Of a stretch of 64,000 nucleotides of DNA, positions 1 through 8,180 are shown piece after piece. Both the position numbers and the translations under genes were made by a program. The notes below the pieces were generated by a model, which had not been told where the DNA came from, made no database searches, and saw nothing but the letters and a program-made list of their open reading frames with translations. The stretch is from contig NZ_SRIF01000004.1 of NCBI RefSeq assembly GCF_004681185.1, positions 62,001 through 126,000 of the forward strand. The letters are read 5' to 3'. This stretch comes from Haloarcula amylovorans. GTDB taxonomy: Archaea; Halobacteriota; Halobacteria; Halobacteriales; Haloarculaceae. Each line of letters opens with the position of its first letter. Position 1 is the first letter of the stretch.

Positions 1-1
1 A

Positions 2-250
2 CAGAGCATCCTGGCCGCGCGAGCGCAGTTGAAACAGTTGCTCGCGGAGAACCGCGAACGCAGCGAGCGTCGCAACTCCACGTCCACGAACTCCCGGAAC
101 CCGACCGCCGTCTCGACCATGCCGCCGGGGGGCAAGCAGCAGCGAACCGCCAAGTTCTCCACCGTGCCCGAGGAGACGCGCTACTCGACAGCACCGAACA
201 GACGGCGTATCTACGGGTCCCGCTTCGAGGAGGCGGAAGACGATGCCTAG
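2..250 (+). CDS. gvpI: Gas vesicle protein GvpI (5'-truncated by window edge)
   Basis: The frame is open from base 2 and runs off the left edge, so only the C-terminal 82 residues are seen. It is basic and Arg/Asn/Ser-rich, with a proline-glycine stretch (STMPPGGKQQ) and an EETRY element; this basic composition is unusual in an otherwise acidic proteome and fits GvpI, an accessory gas vesicle protein. The call rests mainly on position directly before gvpJ, with which it overlaps by 8 bases. A TTG at 29 is an internal codon rather than the likely start. It could also be the end of another accessory Gvp protein, but the order favours GvpI. Confidence 0.7.
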   Translation, partial: QSILAARAQLKQLLAENRERSERRNSTSTNSRNPTAVSTMPPGGKQQRTAKFSTVPEETRYSTAPNRRRIYGSRFEEAEDDA

Positions 251-752
251 TGCTGGACCGACGCGTTCGTCGGCCGACTTGGCCGACGTGGTCGAACTGC
301 TACTCGATAAGGGATTGGTAATCAACGCCGACATCGCCGTCTCCGTGGGCGATACGGAACTGCTCGGCATCCAGATTCGGGCCGCAGTCGCCTCCTTCGA
401 GACGGCCGCCCAGTACGGGCTTGAGTTCCCTGAGGGAACCGACCAGGAGCGTATCGAACAGGTGGCAAATCAAGGGCGATTGGGACCGCCGTCCGACACC
501 AGCGACGACGACGCGCCCGAGCGGCCCAAGGTGTCCCCGGGAAGCCACCCGAAGAAGATTCAGGTCGCGCAGTCTGGTGGCGGTTCGCCCGGCGGACCCA
601 GCGAGGAGTCAGACGACCAGAATACGACCGAAGACGCCGACGACTCGACGGACGAGAGCGAGGAATCGGCGGACACGGGAGACGAGCAGACCGACGACGC
701 AAACGACGAAGCGGCGACAGCGGAGACGGAGGGCGAGAATGACGACGATTGA
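243..752 (+). CDS. gvpJ: Gas vesicle protein GvpJ
   Basis: 169 aa. Residues about 10-65 form a GvpA/GvpJ/GvpM-type domain (ADLADVVELLLDKG, then VINADIAVSVGDTELLGI), the amphipathic fold of the vesicle wall protein. From about residue 90 the protein becomes a long Asp/Glu/Thr/Ser tail, typical of haloarchaeal GvpJ and absent from GvpA. GvpJ is a minor, essential accessory protein thought to act in nucleation of the vesicle. The gene overlaps gvpI by 8 bases and gvpK by 14 bases, so translation is probably coupled. Confidence 0.95.
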   Translation: MPSAGPTRSSADLADVVELLLDKGLVINADIAVSVGDTELLGIQIRAAVASFETAAQYGLEFPEGTDQERIEQVANQGRLGPPSDTSDDDAPERPKVSPGSHPKKIQVAQSGGGSPGGPSEESDDQNTTEDADDSTDESEESADTGDEQTDDANDEAATAETEGENDDD

Positions 753-1104
753 TATCGACGGCGAGGACGCTAGCGATGGCCTGCTCTCGCTGGTGGTCGC
801 CGTCGTCGAGTTGCTCGTCGAGGCGATGGAGCGGGAGGCGATTCGGCGGATGGAGTCCGGAAAGCTGAGCGACGAGCAGATAGAGCAACTCGGCCAGCAG
901 CTCCAGGCCATCGAGGCCGAGATAGACGACATCAAGGAAACCTCGGACATCGAGAACGACGTCGACAACGTCCGGTCGGAACTAGACGGCATCGTGGACG
1001 ACGCGCTCCGGATGATAGACACCGAGGCGGCGACCGCTGGTACCGGCCGCGGTTCCGTCGCGGACACACCGACGGCCGCCAGTGATCGGGAGGGGACGCG
1101 ATGA
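739..1104 (+). CDS. gvpK: Gas vesicle protein GvpK
   Basis: 121 aa from ATG 739. The reading frame is open much further upstream, but that part lies inside gvpJ and is a shadow; the start at 739 gives the family N-terminus (MTTIDIDGEDASDGLLSLVV). The core contains VELLVEAMEREAIRRMESG followed by a helical, acidic region with likely coiled-coil character (residues 45-85). GvpK is an accessory protein needed for vesicle assembly. It overlaps gvpJ by 14 bases and gvpL by 4 (ATGA). Confidence 0.93.
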   Translation: MTTIDIDGEDASDGLLSLVVAVVELLVEAMEREAIRRMESGKLSDEQIEQLGQQLQAIEAEIDDIKETSDIENDVDNVRSELDGIVDDALRMIDTEAATAGTGRGSVADTPTAASDREGTR

Positions 1105-1952
1105 CTGACGAGGCAACGACTGGCGACGGAGCGGCAGCGAGCGAGACGGCCGCCGACGAAGGGCGGTATCTCTACTGCGTGGTCGATGTCGCTGATGAGT
1201 CGGACGTCGGGACCGGGACGATGCTCGACGTCGAGGGCGTTGACGGCGAGGAACCGTATCTCGTCGTCGACGGCGAATTGGCGGCGCTCGTCCAGCGGCG
1301 CGCGACGCCGTACGACTCCGACGACGAGACGACAGTCAAGCGGTGGTTACTCGAACACCAGGGTGTCGTGGACGCGGCCCACGAGCGGTTCGGCACGCCG
1401 CTCCCGGTTCGGTTCGACACCATCTTGCAGGGGGACGACGCCGGTGTCGCTGCGTGGCTCGACCGCCAACACGAGGACCTGCGACCGGCGCTCGAACGCT
1501 TCGCGGACCGAAGTGAGTACCGCATCGAACTGACCTGTGACGCCGACGCGTTCGGCGCTGGCGTCACCGAGGACGACGACCGTCTCGACGAGCTACAGGA
1601 CGAGTCGGACGAGGCAGACTCGGGAACGGCGTTCCTGAAGTCGAAACAGGTCGACCAGCGCGAACGCTCGCTCGTCGCCGAGGAGTGGCACGAGACCACG
1701 GCCTCGCTCCGGGAGTCGCTCGACGACCACGCGGCTGAGACCCAAAGCATCGACCGAAACGTGACGTCGCTCGACGAGGACGACCGGGACGACGCGGACT
1801 TCGAGACGACGTTTTCGGTCCTCGCAGACGAGGCGGCCGCTGGCGCTATCGGGGAGCGACTCGACGAGATTGCGGCAAAGCCCGGCGTCGAAGTGCGCTA
1901 CACCGGGCCGTGGCCGCCGTATACGTTCGCACCGACGCTCGGGGACGAATGA
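1101..1952 (+). CDS. gvpL: Gas vesicle protein GvpL (GvpL/GvpF family)
   Basis: 283 aa. After an acidic N-terminus the family signature begins with RYLYCVVDV at about residue 22, continues with LVVDGELAALVQRR and WLLEHQGVVDAAHERFGTPL, and ends with a ferredoxin-like C-terminal half finishing in the conserved GPWPPYTFAP motif. GvpF and GvpL interact with other accessory Gvp proteins and with GvpA during assembly. The start overlaps the end of gvpK by 4 bases. Position before gvpM supports GvpL rather than its paralogue GvpF. Confidence 0.95.
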   Translation: MTDEATTGDGAAASETAADEGRYLYCVVDVADESDVGTGTMLDVEGVDGEEPYLVVDGELAALVQRRATPYDSDDETTVKRWLLEHQGVVDAAHERFGTPLPVRFDTILQGDDAGVAAWLDRQHEDLRPALERFADRSEYRIELTCDADAFGAGVTEDDDRLDELQDESDEADSGTAFLKSKQVDQRERSLVAEEWHETTASLRESLDDHAAETQSIDRNVTSLDEDDRDDADFETTFSVLADEAAAGAIGERLDEIAAKPGVEVRYTGPWPPYTFAPTLGDE

Positions 1953-1982
1953 CTCGACAGTCGATAGCCTACGGAGTGACCT

Positions 1983-2261
1983 ATGGAACCGACACGTGAC
2001 GGTGACGCCGTCGTCGACTTGCTCGACGTCATCCTCCGAGACGGCGTCATCTTGCAAGCGGACGTCATCGTCACCGTCGCGGACGTCCCGCTCGTCGGCA
2101 TCAGCCTCCGTGCCGCGATTGCCGGGATGGCGACGATGACCGACTACGGCTACTTCGAGGAGTGGGACGACGCGGCCAGACAGCGTGTCATCCCCGACGA
2201 CGACGGACGGACAGAGAAGCTGTCGGCGAGCCGCGACGACGACCGCCGCGGAGAGCGGTAA
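1983..2261 (+). CDS. gvpM: Gas vesicle protein GvpM
   Basis: 92 aa, a GvpA-family protein: DAVVDLLDVILRDGVILQAD, then VIVTVADVPLVGISLRAAIAG, then MTDYG. Sequence resemblance to the GvpJ above is clear through this core, with a much shorter tail. It is the last gene of the gas vesicle run, 30 bases after gvpL, and the next genes have no link to gas vesicles, so the operon end lies here. GvpM is a minor hydrophobic accessory protein that depends on other Gvp partners to stay soluble. Confidence 0.93.
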   Translation: MEPTRDGDAVVDLLDVILRDGVILQADVIVTVADVPLVGISLRAAIAGMATMTDYGYFEEWDDAARQRVIPDDDGRTEKLSASRDDDRRGER

Positions 2262-2391
2262 CGGGATAGCAGTGGCCGCCGACAATCGTTCGATGGCGCT
2301 CGCTAGCCCCACCAGTTTCACTTCGTGTGACTGTCTCTCACCGCGCATTTCCAAGCACCAGACTATGGATGGTCGCCCTCGAAGACAGACT

Positions 2392-2715
2392 ATGACGAGT
2401 GACCAAGGTGCGACCACCGAATCGGTGACAGTCGAATCGAACGACACTGTCTACAACGAGGACGGCACCATCATCGGCGTCGTCACCGAGACGACCGAAT
2501 CGGGATTCACCGTCGACACGTCCGAAAGCGTGACGACACAGGACGATACGTTCGAGGCCGAAGAGGAACAACCGGGCAAGGAGTTCGGCGAGGGCTACAT
2601 CATGTGGCGCTGTGAGGAATGTGGCGAGATGGGTGAACTCGAAGACGGCCTCCCCGACTCGTGTCCGAGCTGTGACGCGCCGAAAGAAGCGCTCTCGAAG
2701 GTCCGCGAAGACTAA
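2392..2715 (+). CDS. Rubredoxin-like zinc/iron-binding protein (DUF7130-type)
   Basis: 107 aa. The N-terminal half has a short PRC/beta-like stretch (YNEDGTIIGVVTETTESGF); the C-terminal half holds two CxxC knuckles, C74-C77 in WRCEECGEMG and C91-C94 in SCPSCDAPKEAL, in the spacing of a rubredoxin-type metal site. Such haloarchaeal proteins are soluble and probably carry zinc or iron; a redox role is possible but not shown. I chose ATG 2392; an in-frame ATG at 2365 would add nine basic residues. It sits alone between gvpM and a convergent membrane protein gene. Confidence 0.75.
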   Translation: MTSDQGATTESVTVESNDTVYNEDGTIIGVVTETTESGFTVDTSESVTTQDDTFEAEEEQPGKEFGEGYIMWRCEECGEMGELEDGLPDSCPSCDAPKEALSKVRED

Positions 2716-2764
2716 CCGCAGATAGCCGCCGTCCGCTGGAACCAGTTCGTTTTCTGCTAGCGTA

Positions 2765-3337
2765 CTATGGTCGTTCGGCAGTTTTCTCCGTCTCGATCCG
2801 GTAGCGGTGGTCGAACGGGTCGAAGACGTACCAGATGCCGAGATGGAGCACGAGCGCTGTCGCCAGTAACACGGAGTTCGCCCAAATAGAGTTGTACCAC
2901 AGGACGTCGACCGACCACGGCTTGGCGAAGAACGGCCAGAACGGATTGACGGGTGGGGCGATGTCGGGGGCCGAGAGCATATCCGCGAACAGGTGGCTCG
3001 CTCCACCGAGCGTGAACGCGCCGGTCACGAACAGGAACAGACTCGTGCTATCGAAGCGATCTCCTCTGGTCAAACTATCGACTCGCTTCCGCAAGATCGG
3101 CGTGACGATTGCGCCAGCGACGATGCTGACGGCAACCACGAACAAGAGGGTATGGGTGACGCCGTGGTGACTGAACGTCTGCGGAAAGACGCTCGACAAC
3201 ACCAAGTCTACGTCGGGGAGCATCGCGGTCGTCGTCGTGAGTGCAATGAACGCGATGCTGACTCGACCGTCCCAGACGAACCACGCGGGGACGGCGAACA
3301 ATAACCCGAAAGCGATGTGTCCCATAACGTCTACCAT
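2765..3337 (-). CDS. Membrane-bound metal-dependent hydrolase, YdjM/DUF457-like
   Basis: 190 aa with about four to five membrane segments. Metal-ligand type motifs of the family are visible: MGHIAFG at the N-terminus, LPDVDLV near residue 42, SHHGVTHTLLF near residue 55, and ASHLFADML near residue 115. The family is annotated as predicted inner-membrane hydrolase; the substrate is unknown. The gene is convergent with the rubredoxin-like gene and has no operon partner. Confidence 0.8.
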   Translation of the reverse strand: MVDVMGHIAFGLLFAVPAWFVWDGRVSIAFIALTTTTAMLPDVDLVLSSVFPQTFSHHGVTHTLLFVVAVSIVAGAIVTPILRKRVDSLTRGDRFDSTSLFLFVTGAFTLGGASHLFADMLSAPDIAPPVNPFWPFFAKPWSVDVLWYNSIWANSVLLATALVLHLGIWYVFDPFDHRYRIETEKTAERP

Positions 3338-3739
3338 TGTCAGAATAGACTCGTGCGTCCCAACTACGATTGGGGCTTGTAAATGCAGGTTCTCTCTCTA
3401 TACCGCTCTCACATCTCGCGTTCGGTCGTTCAGAACCGAGGATGTGGCCCGAGTTCGCGAGACCATCCCTGATATATTTTCAGTCCCATCGGACTCCCGC
3501 GCGATGGCAGCTCGACCACGTCCGGACGCGTCTTGACGGCGGTGTCTCATTCGAACGCGCCGTTCACGACACGCAACGAGCGTATTTGTGAGGACAGGCA
3601 GCGACCCTCGACCACGGACGGTTCGCGTCGTGGCCGCTCGTTGAGAAAACGGTAGCACCGAAACGCAAGCGCTTTTGCGAACGTCGACTCGCATACGGTG
3701 CGCAGACGGAAGCGTCGCTCTGCCACGTGCCGGGTGGCT
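3338..3739. other. 402-base intergenic stretch, no gene supported
   Basis: This gap separates two minus-strand genes. Several overlapping frames are open on both strands but none has family-like sequence or a convincing start context. An AT-rich patch GATATATTTTC near 3468 resembles a TATA element but no extended frame follows it. A weak inverted repeat, CGCAA with TTGCG six bases apart, lies near 3664. Confidence 0.5.
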
Positions 3740-4192
3740 TCAGGACTCGTCGTCGGACTCGTCTTCCTCGGTCGCAGATTCGGTCTCAGTGTCGGCTTCG
3801 TCGTCCTCGGACTGCTCAGTCTCGTTCTCGGCAGTCGAACTCGATGTGTCGTCGTCGCTCGACAGGTCGTCGTCTATCGACGGGCTCTCCGTATCGTCCT
3901 GTTTATTCTTTCGTCGCCGGTTCGCCAGATACGCCGTCGAGGCGACGGCGGCGACAAGGGTGAGCAACTTCTTCCCGGACCGTCCAGAGGACGAACTCTC
4001 TGTCTCTTCGGACTGAGACTGGTCAAGGTCCTTCCCGTTGTGCTCTTCGAGGGCCTCGGTGACACCCTCCTTGACGGCGGCCTTTATCTCCTCGGTATCC
4101 GGGCTCGATTCGCCTCGGGACTGTAGTTCGTCCTCGACAACCGACGCGACGGGCCGTAGCACTTCCGAGATCTGTGACGTTTTCTTAGACAT
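3740..4192 (-). CDS. Acidic hypothetical protein with one membrane segment
   Basis: 150 aa. Residues 1-65 are helical and charged (KKTSQISEVLRPVASVVEDEL, then EIKAAVKEGVTEALEEHN). A single hydrophobic helix, KLLTLVAAVASTAYLAN, spans about residues 75-91 and is followed by basic RRRKNK, which would sit cytoplasmic, and then by a 50-residue Asp/Glu/Ser/Thr tail. I do not recognise a named family. The low-complexity tail is common in haloarchaeal membrane-anchored proteins. Confidence 0.7.
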   Translation of the reverse strand: MSKKTSQISEVLRPVASVVEDELQSRGESSPDTEEIKAAVKEGVTEALEEHNGKDLDQSQSEETESSSSGRSGKKLLTLVAAVASTAYLANRRRKNKQDDTESPSIDDDLSSDDDTSSSTAENETEQSEDDEADTETESATEEDESDDES

Positions 4193-4373
4193 CGTGGCTA
4201 AACACTCGCCTGCGGGCCGGAAGTTACCTGGCCCTGCATCTGCAAGCGCAGCCGCTCTCTCCCATCAGCGCCCGGCCAGACACAGTCGACCACGTCACTC
4301 TTCGCTTGAAGAGACGGTATCTGTTTCGTGTGCAAGGGTGACCACTTTCTCCATCGGGGACGGAGATAGGTAC

Positions 4374-5153
4374 ATGAACGTCCGTTCCGCGACAGACGAC
4401 GACCGAGAGGGTATTCAGGAGACCGCTCGACGCTCGTTCCGGGCCTCGTACTCGATGAGCCCCCAGGAGATAGAGACGATACTGGAGGCGGATTTCTCCC
4501 CGGAGAACCTCTCAGAACGAATCGCTACGGGCGAGGACCGACTGCTCGTCGCCGAGGGAGTGGACGACGAGCTGGTAGAAACCTCTCCGGTCGGGTTCGC
4601 CGAACTCGACGACGAGGGCTCGCTTCGCTGGCTGCACGTCCATCCCGAGGCTCGCGGACGCGGTATCGGTCATTCGCTCGTCGAGGGCTTACAGGACGAA
4701 CTCGACGGCGACTCGACCCAACTCACGGCTCGACTGCTCGAAAGCGCTCGGGAAGGGAATCAGTTCCTCCAGCGATTCGACCTGTACCAGACCGATACCG
4801 AAACCGTCGAAATCGGGTCCATGGAGTTCACTATGCAGGTGTACACGAAACAGGAAGACGAACAGGTACAGGAAGAAAAAGCGGACGAGGAGGCCGACGA
4901 CCCGGAGGTCGAGATTCCGGACGAAGTCAGCCTCGACGGACAGCAGCGGTCGGTCGACAGTGACTCCGAACTCTCGGGGACTCGGTCGCCGTTCTACCCC
5001 GTTTACGACGACGCCGATTCCGAACATCGGGCGGGATACTTCTGTTCGCAGTGTGGCAGCACCGACGTGACCGGTGACGGCCTCGACCGTCTGAAGTGCA
5101 ACGAGTGTGGCAACACCCACCGACCGGACGATTGGGACTCGGCGTACCTCTGA
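4374..5153 (+). CDS. GNAT N-acetyltransferase fused to a C-terminal zinc ribbon
   Basis: 259 aa from ATG 4374; the open frame further upstream is not coding. Residues 1-160 are a GNAT domain starting NVRSATDDDREGI and holding the acetyl-CoA-binding motif A (VHPEARGRGIGHSLVEGL). An acidic linker (about 165-215) leads to a C-terminal zinc ribbon with CSQCGSTD and KCNECGN knuckles. GNAT enzymes transfer an acetyl group from acetyl-CoA to an amine; the substrate is unknown. The zinc ribbon may mediate binding to protein or nucleic acid. Confidence 0.82.
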   Translation: MNVRSATDDDREGIQETARRSFRASYSMSPQEIETILEADFSPENLSERIATGEDRLLVAEGVDDELVETSPVGFAELDDEGSLRWLHVHPEARGRGIGHSLVEGLQDELDGDSTQLTARLLESAREGNQFLQRFDLYQTDTETVEIGSMEFTMQVYTKQEDEQVQEEKADEEADDPEVEIPDEVSLDGQQRSVDSDSELSGTRSPFYPVYDDADSEHRAGYFCSQCGSTDVTGDGLDRLKCNECGNTHRPDDWDSAYL

Positions 5154-5261
5154 TTCCCGGCGAGACGGTTCCTGCCCGGAACCGCGTCCGCTTGCCCCCT
5201 TTCTCTCGCAAGGACCAGCTTCCCGGGGGCGGCCGATGATTCACTCGACAGAGCGTTGCCC

Positions 5262-6215
5262 ATGACAGAAATCGGCTACACCCTATCGAGCGAAGAGCAC
5301 GGACCGAACGACCTCGTCGACCACGCGCGGAACGCGGAGGAGGTCGGCTTCGACTTCCTCTCTATCTCCGACCACTACCACCCGTGGGTCGCCGAACAGG
5401 GCCACGCGCCGTTCGTCTGGTCCACCCTCGGCGGCGTCGCCGAGGCGACGACGGACATCGACGTCGGTATCGGCGTCTCCGCGCCCATCATGCGCATCCA
5501 TCCGGCCCTCTACGCACAGGCGAGCGCGACGGCGGCGACGATGTTCGAGGGTCGCGAGTTCTACGCCGGGGTCGGGACCGGCGAGAGCTTGAACGAACAC
5601 ATCTACGGCGACCACTGGCCCGAACACGCGGTCCGAATGGAAATGTTAGAGGAAGCCATCGACGTGATCCGCTCGCTTTGGACGGGCGAGGAGGTCAGCC
5701 ACCGCGGTGAGCACTACACCGTCGAGAACGCGCAACTGTTTACCCTTCCCGAGGAGACGCCGCCGATTTGCGTCTCAGCGTACGGCGAACGCGCCGCGCA
5801 GGCAGCCGCAGCGGTCGGCGACGGCTTTTGGGCGGTCGGCCCACAGGACACCGTCGAGACGTGGGAGGAGAACGGCGGTGAGGGGCCGCGATTCTGCCAG
5901 CTCACGGCCTGCGTCGCCGACAGCGAGGACGAGGCCGTTTCGACCGCCCACGAACAGTGGCCCAACTCGGGTCTCGCCGGCGAGATGAGCACGATTCTCC
6001 CGACGCCGACGCACTTCGAACAAGCCACGGAGATGGTCTCGGAGGAAGACATCGCCGAAGGTTCCATGCTCTGTGGGCCGGACGCCCAACCGCACATCGA
6101 CAGCATCCAGCAGGCGATAGACGCAGGCTACGACCACGTCTACATCCATCAAGTCGGCGACGACCAGCAGGCACTCTTCGATCTCTACGAGGAGGAAGTC
6201 CTCCCGTCGTTCTAG
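5262..6215 (+). CDS. F420-dependent oxidoreductase, LLM superfamily (G6PDH-related)
   Basis: 317 aa. ATG 5262 preferred over an in-frame TTG at 5256. Features of the F420-binding luciferase-like TIM barrel: GYTLSSEEHGPNDLVDHA at the start, FLSISDHYHPW around residue 30-40, IGVSAPIMRIHPALYAQASA, and FYAGVGTGESLNEH near residue 105. The length and these motifs match the non-Actinobacterial F420-dependent glucose-6-phosphate dehydrogenase-like group (TIGR03557). The real electron donor in haloarchaea is not known. It is a single-gene unit convergent with the PHP gene. Confidence 0.85.
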   Translation: MTEIGYTLSSEEHGPNDLVDHARNAEEVGFDFLSISDHYHPWVAEQGHAPFVWSTLGGVAEATTDIDVGIGVSAPIMRIHPALYAQASATAATMFEGREFYAGVGTGESLNEHIYGDHWPEHAVRMEMLEEAIDVIRSLWTGEEVSHRGEHYTVENAQLFTLPEETPPICVSAYGERAAQAAAAVGDGFWAVGPQDTVETWEENGGEGPRFCQLTACVADSEDEAVSTAHEQWPNSGLAGEMSTILPTPTHFEQATEMVSEEDIAEGSMLCGPDAQPHIDSIQQAIDAGYDHVYIHQVGDDQQALFDLYEEEVLPSF

Positions 6216-6254
6216 CCCGACCGGCATATCGGCTCTTCGTGGCTTTTCCGGCCG

Positions 6255-6911
6255 CTATACGTGGCCCTTGTACTCGTGTACTCGCTGGTAGATTTCGTGG
6301 AGCACGCGATTCGAGAGACGGTCGTCCACGCGCGGCCCCACGCGCCCGTCACGAATCGCCCCGACGATGGCTTCGGGCGTCGACTCCTCGGCGTCGACCA
6401 TCGTGTGTGCCCGTCCCACCTCGAAGGGGTAGTGGGCGTCGCTCCCGCCGACCAGCGGTAGGTCGAGGCTCTCGGCCAGTTTCCTGACTCTGGCCTGCCG
6501 CTGTGGATGTTTGCCGTTTATCTCCACTGCGTCGAGTTCGGCGTCTCCGTCGGCCACGGTACTGTTCCGGTAGGGATGGGCCATAATCGCTGCACACTCT
6601 CGTTCGTGGGCCATCTCGACCACTTTCTCCGGAGTCAGTCTCCCCGGCTCCGTGTCCGTCGGCGGGTCAGGGCCGACGACGAGGACGTGGCCTCGCGTCG
6701 TCGAGATTTCGATGCCGGGGATAGTAGACAACGGCGAATCGTGGTCGTAGGGCCGATAGTAGTCGTGGTTGGTCAGGGCAACACCGTCTAGGTCTCGTCG
6801 CCGAGCGGCGTCGCCGAGTAGCGACGCGCCGACTGGGTCGAAGCGCGTCGGTTCGCCCTTGTTCCAGTGGAAGAATCGCGTGTGCGTGTGTAGATCAAGT
6901 TTGTACATCAT
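6255..6911 (-). CDS. PHP-domain metal-dependent phosphoesterase
   Basis: 218 aa. Metal-binding motifs of the PHP family are in order: LHTHTR at residue 6, TNHDYY near residue 47, PGIEIS near 66, MAHPYRN near 115 and GGSDAHYP near 155. The family hydrolyses phosphoesters; the substrate here is not predictable. The start abuts the stop of the lipid kinase gene with no gap, so the two are co-transcribed and probably translationally coupled. Confidence 0.9.
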   Translation of the reverse strand: MMYKLDLHTHTRFFHWNKGEPTRFDPVGASLLGDAARRRDLDGVALTNHDYYRPYDHDSPLSTIPGIEISTTRGHVLVVGPDPPTDTEPGRLTPEKVVEMAHERECAAIMAHPYRNSTVADGDAELDAVEINGKHPQRQARVRKLAESLDLPLVGGSDAHYPFEVGRAHTMVDAEESTPEAIVGAIRDGRVGPRVDDRLSNRVLHEIYQRVHEYKGHV

Positions 6912-7853
6912 TCACTCCTCGTCACCGGGTATCGGTTCGTAGCGCTCGCCGACCGCGACGGTGAGCGCTCGCTGCTCGGTATGCAACGACAGTTCGTGGC
7001 GTTCGATAATCTCGCCGTCGAGACTGAACGACACGGGGTCGTCCTCCTGTACCTCGATTTCGAGCGAGGAGACGGTGTACCGTGAGGTCTGGTCGCTCTC
7101 GCGACCAATCAACCGCTCGACGGCGGCCGTCTCCATCAGGTCGAGCGACCCAGTGCCGTGGACGAGCGTCACGTCGAAGCGCCCGTCCTCCATGTTCGCC
7201 TGGGTGCTCCCGCTCGGCGGAAACCGCCGACCGTTTCCAATGAGGACAGCGAGGGCGCTCCCCGACCAGACGGGCGACTCGGCGTCCACGTCCGAGAGTC
7301 GCACAGTGAGTCGAATCCCGTCGAAGGAGGGGAGCACCCGGAGCGTCTTGATGACGTAGGCGAACGTCCCGAACTGGTCTTTCAGGGTCGGACTCGTCTC
7401 TGCGCTGGACTCCGCGGTCAGCCCGCCGACACAGGAGTTGACGAACGGCTCGCCGTCAGCGAAGCCGAGGTCTATCTGTCGGCGCTCGCCCGCTTCGAGG
7501 ACCTCGAACCCCTGTTCGATGCCCGTAATGCCGACGTTTCCAGCGAAGTCGTTTCCGGTGCCACACGGGATGACACCGACGGTGACGGTATCCAGCGCGT
7601 CTGCCTCCACGACACCCTTCACGACACCGTTCAGTGTGCCGTCGCCGCCCGCGGCCGCGATCCTCGTTGCACCGTCGTCAATCGCGTCTCGCGTCAGTTC
7701 GATGGCGTCGCCTTCCGCCTCCGTCTCCAAGACCGTGTAGCCGTGGGATTTCGCGTGTTCGTACACCGTCTCGGGGTGCTCGCCGGTCCCGCTCACGGGA
7801 TTGAGGACGACGACGCGCTCGCCCGTCGTCTCGGCCGGTGATGTCGTAGCCAT
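6912..7853 (-). CDS. Diacylglycerol kinase-family lipid kinase
   Basis: 313 aa. N-terminal nucleotide-binding region with NPVSGTG, the AAGGDGTLNGVV glycine-rich motif (about residue 68) and IPCGTGNDFA (about 95), then the C-terminal beta-sandwich ending in SFSLDGEIIE. The family phosphorylates diacylglycerol-like or long-chain lipids; in an archaeon the acceptor would be an isoprenoid lipid, which is inference. First gene of a two-gene operon with the PHP phosphoesterase. Confidence 0.88.
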   Translation of the reverse strand: MATTSPAETTGERVVVLNPVSGTGEHPETVYEHAKSHGYTVLETEAEGDAIELTRDAIDDGATRIAAAGGDGTLNGVVKGVVEADALDTVTVGVIPCGTGNDFAGNVGITGIEQGFEVLEAGERRQIDLGFADGEPFVNSCVGGLTAESSAETSPTLKDQFGTFAYVIKTLRVLPSFDGIRLTVRLSDVDAESPVWSGSALAVLIGNGRRFPPSGSTQANMEDGRFDVTLVHGTGSLDLMETAAVERLIGRESDQTSRYTVSSLEIEVQEDDPVSFSLDGEIIERHELSLHTEQRALTVAVGERYEPIPGDEE

Positions 7854-7918
7854 TGGTTGGGTTCCGTCTGTGTCTCAGGTCGGTCCCGCTTCTGTCCCGC
7901 TCGCGTGCGTCGGCTCGG

Positions 7919-8068
7919 TTAGCGGTCGTGTAGCTTCCGTAATACTGCTTCGCGTTCCTCGGTCTCCGAACGCTTACCTTTGAGTTCGAGGACGTTCTGT
8001 TCGAGTTTCTCCAGCGCGATGGAGAAGGCGTCCCTCTGGCAATCCTGCGTCAGAATCGCTCGGTCCAT
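7919..8068 (-). CDS. Small hypothetical protein, 49 aa
   Basis: Read directly from the minus strand: ATG at 8068 to TAA at 7919. The product starts MDRAILTQDCQRDAFSIALE and ends EEREAVLRKLHDR; it is charged and helical throughout, with a possible short coiled coil (LEKLEQNVLELKG). Codon choice is coding-like with many GC third positions. It lies upstream of and in the same direction as the lipid kinase gene, 65 bases away, so it may be the first gene of that operon. No family recognised. Confidence 0.6.
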   Translation of the reverse strand: MDRAILTQDCQRDAFSIALEKLEQNVLELKGKRSETEEREAVLRKLHDR

Positions 8069-8180
8069 CAGTGGGTGCTCGTGTGACCCCTATCAGAATC
8101 AACTATCGGCCTGCAGTAACAAGCCGATACCGGCCTACGCGAGTTGCTACCGTCACTGGGGCGGTGAAGAGGAGACGCGC

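Noticed and set aside
2185..2391. Upstream extension of the rubredoxin-like gene
   Set aside because: It overlaps gvpM and reads as an out-of-frame shadow; the family-like sequence begins at 2392.
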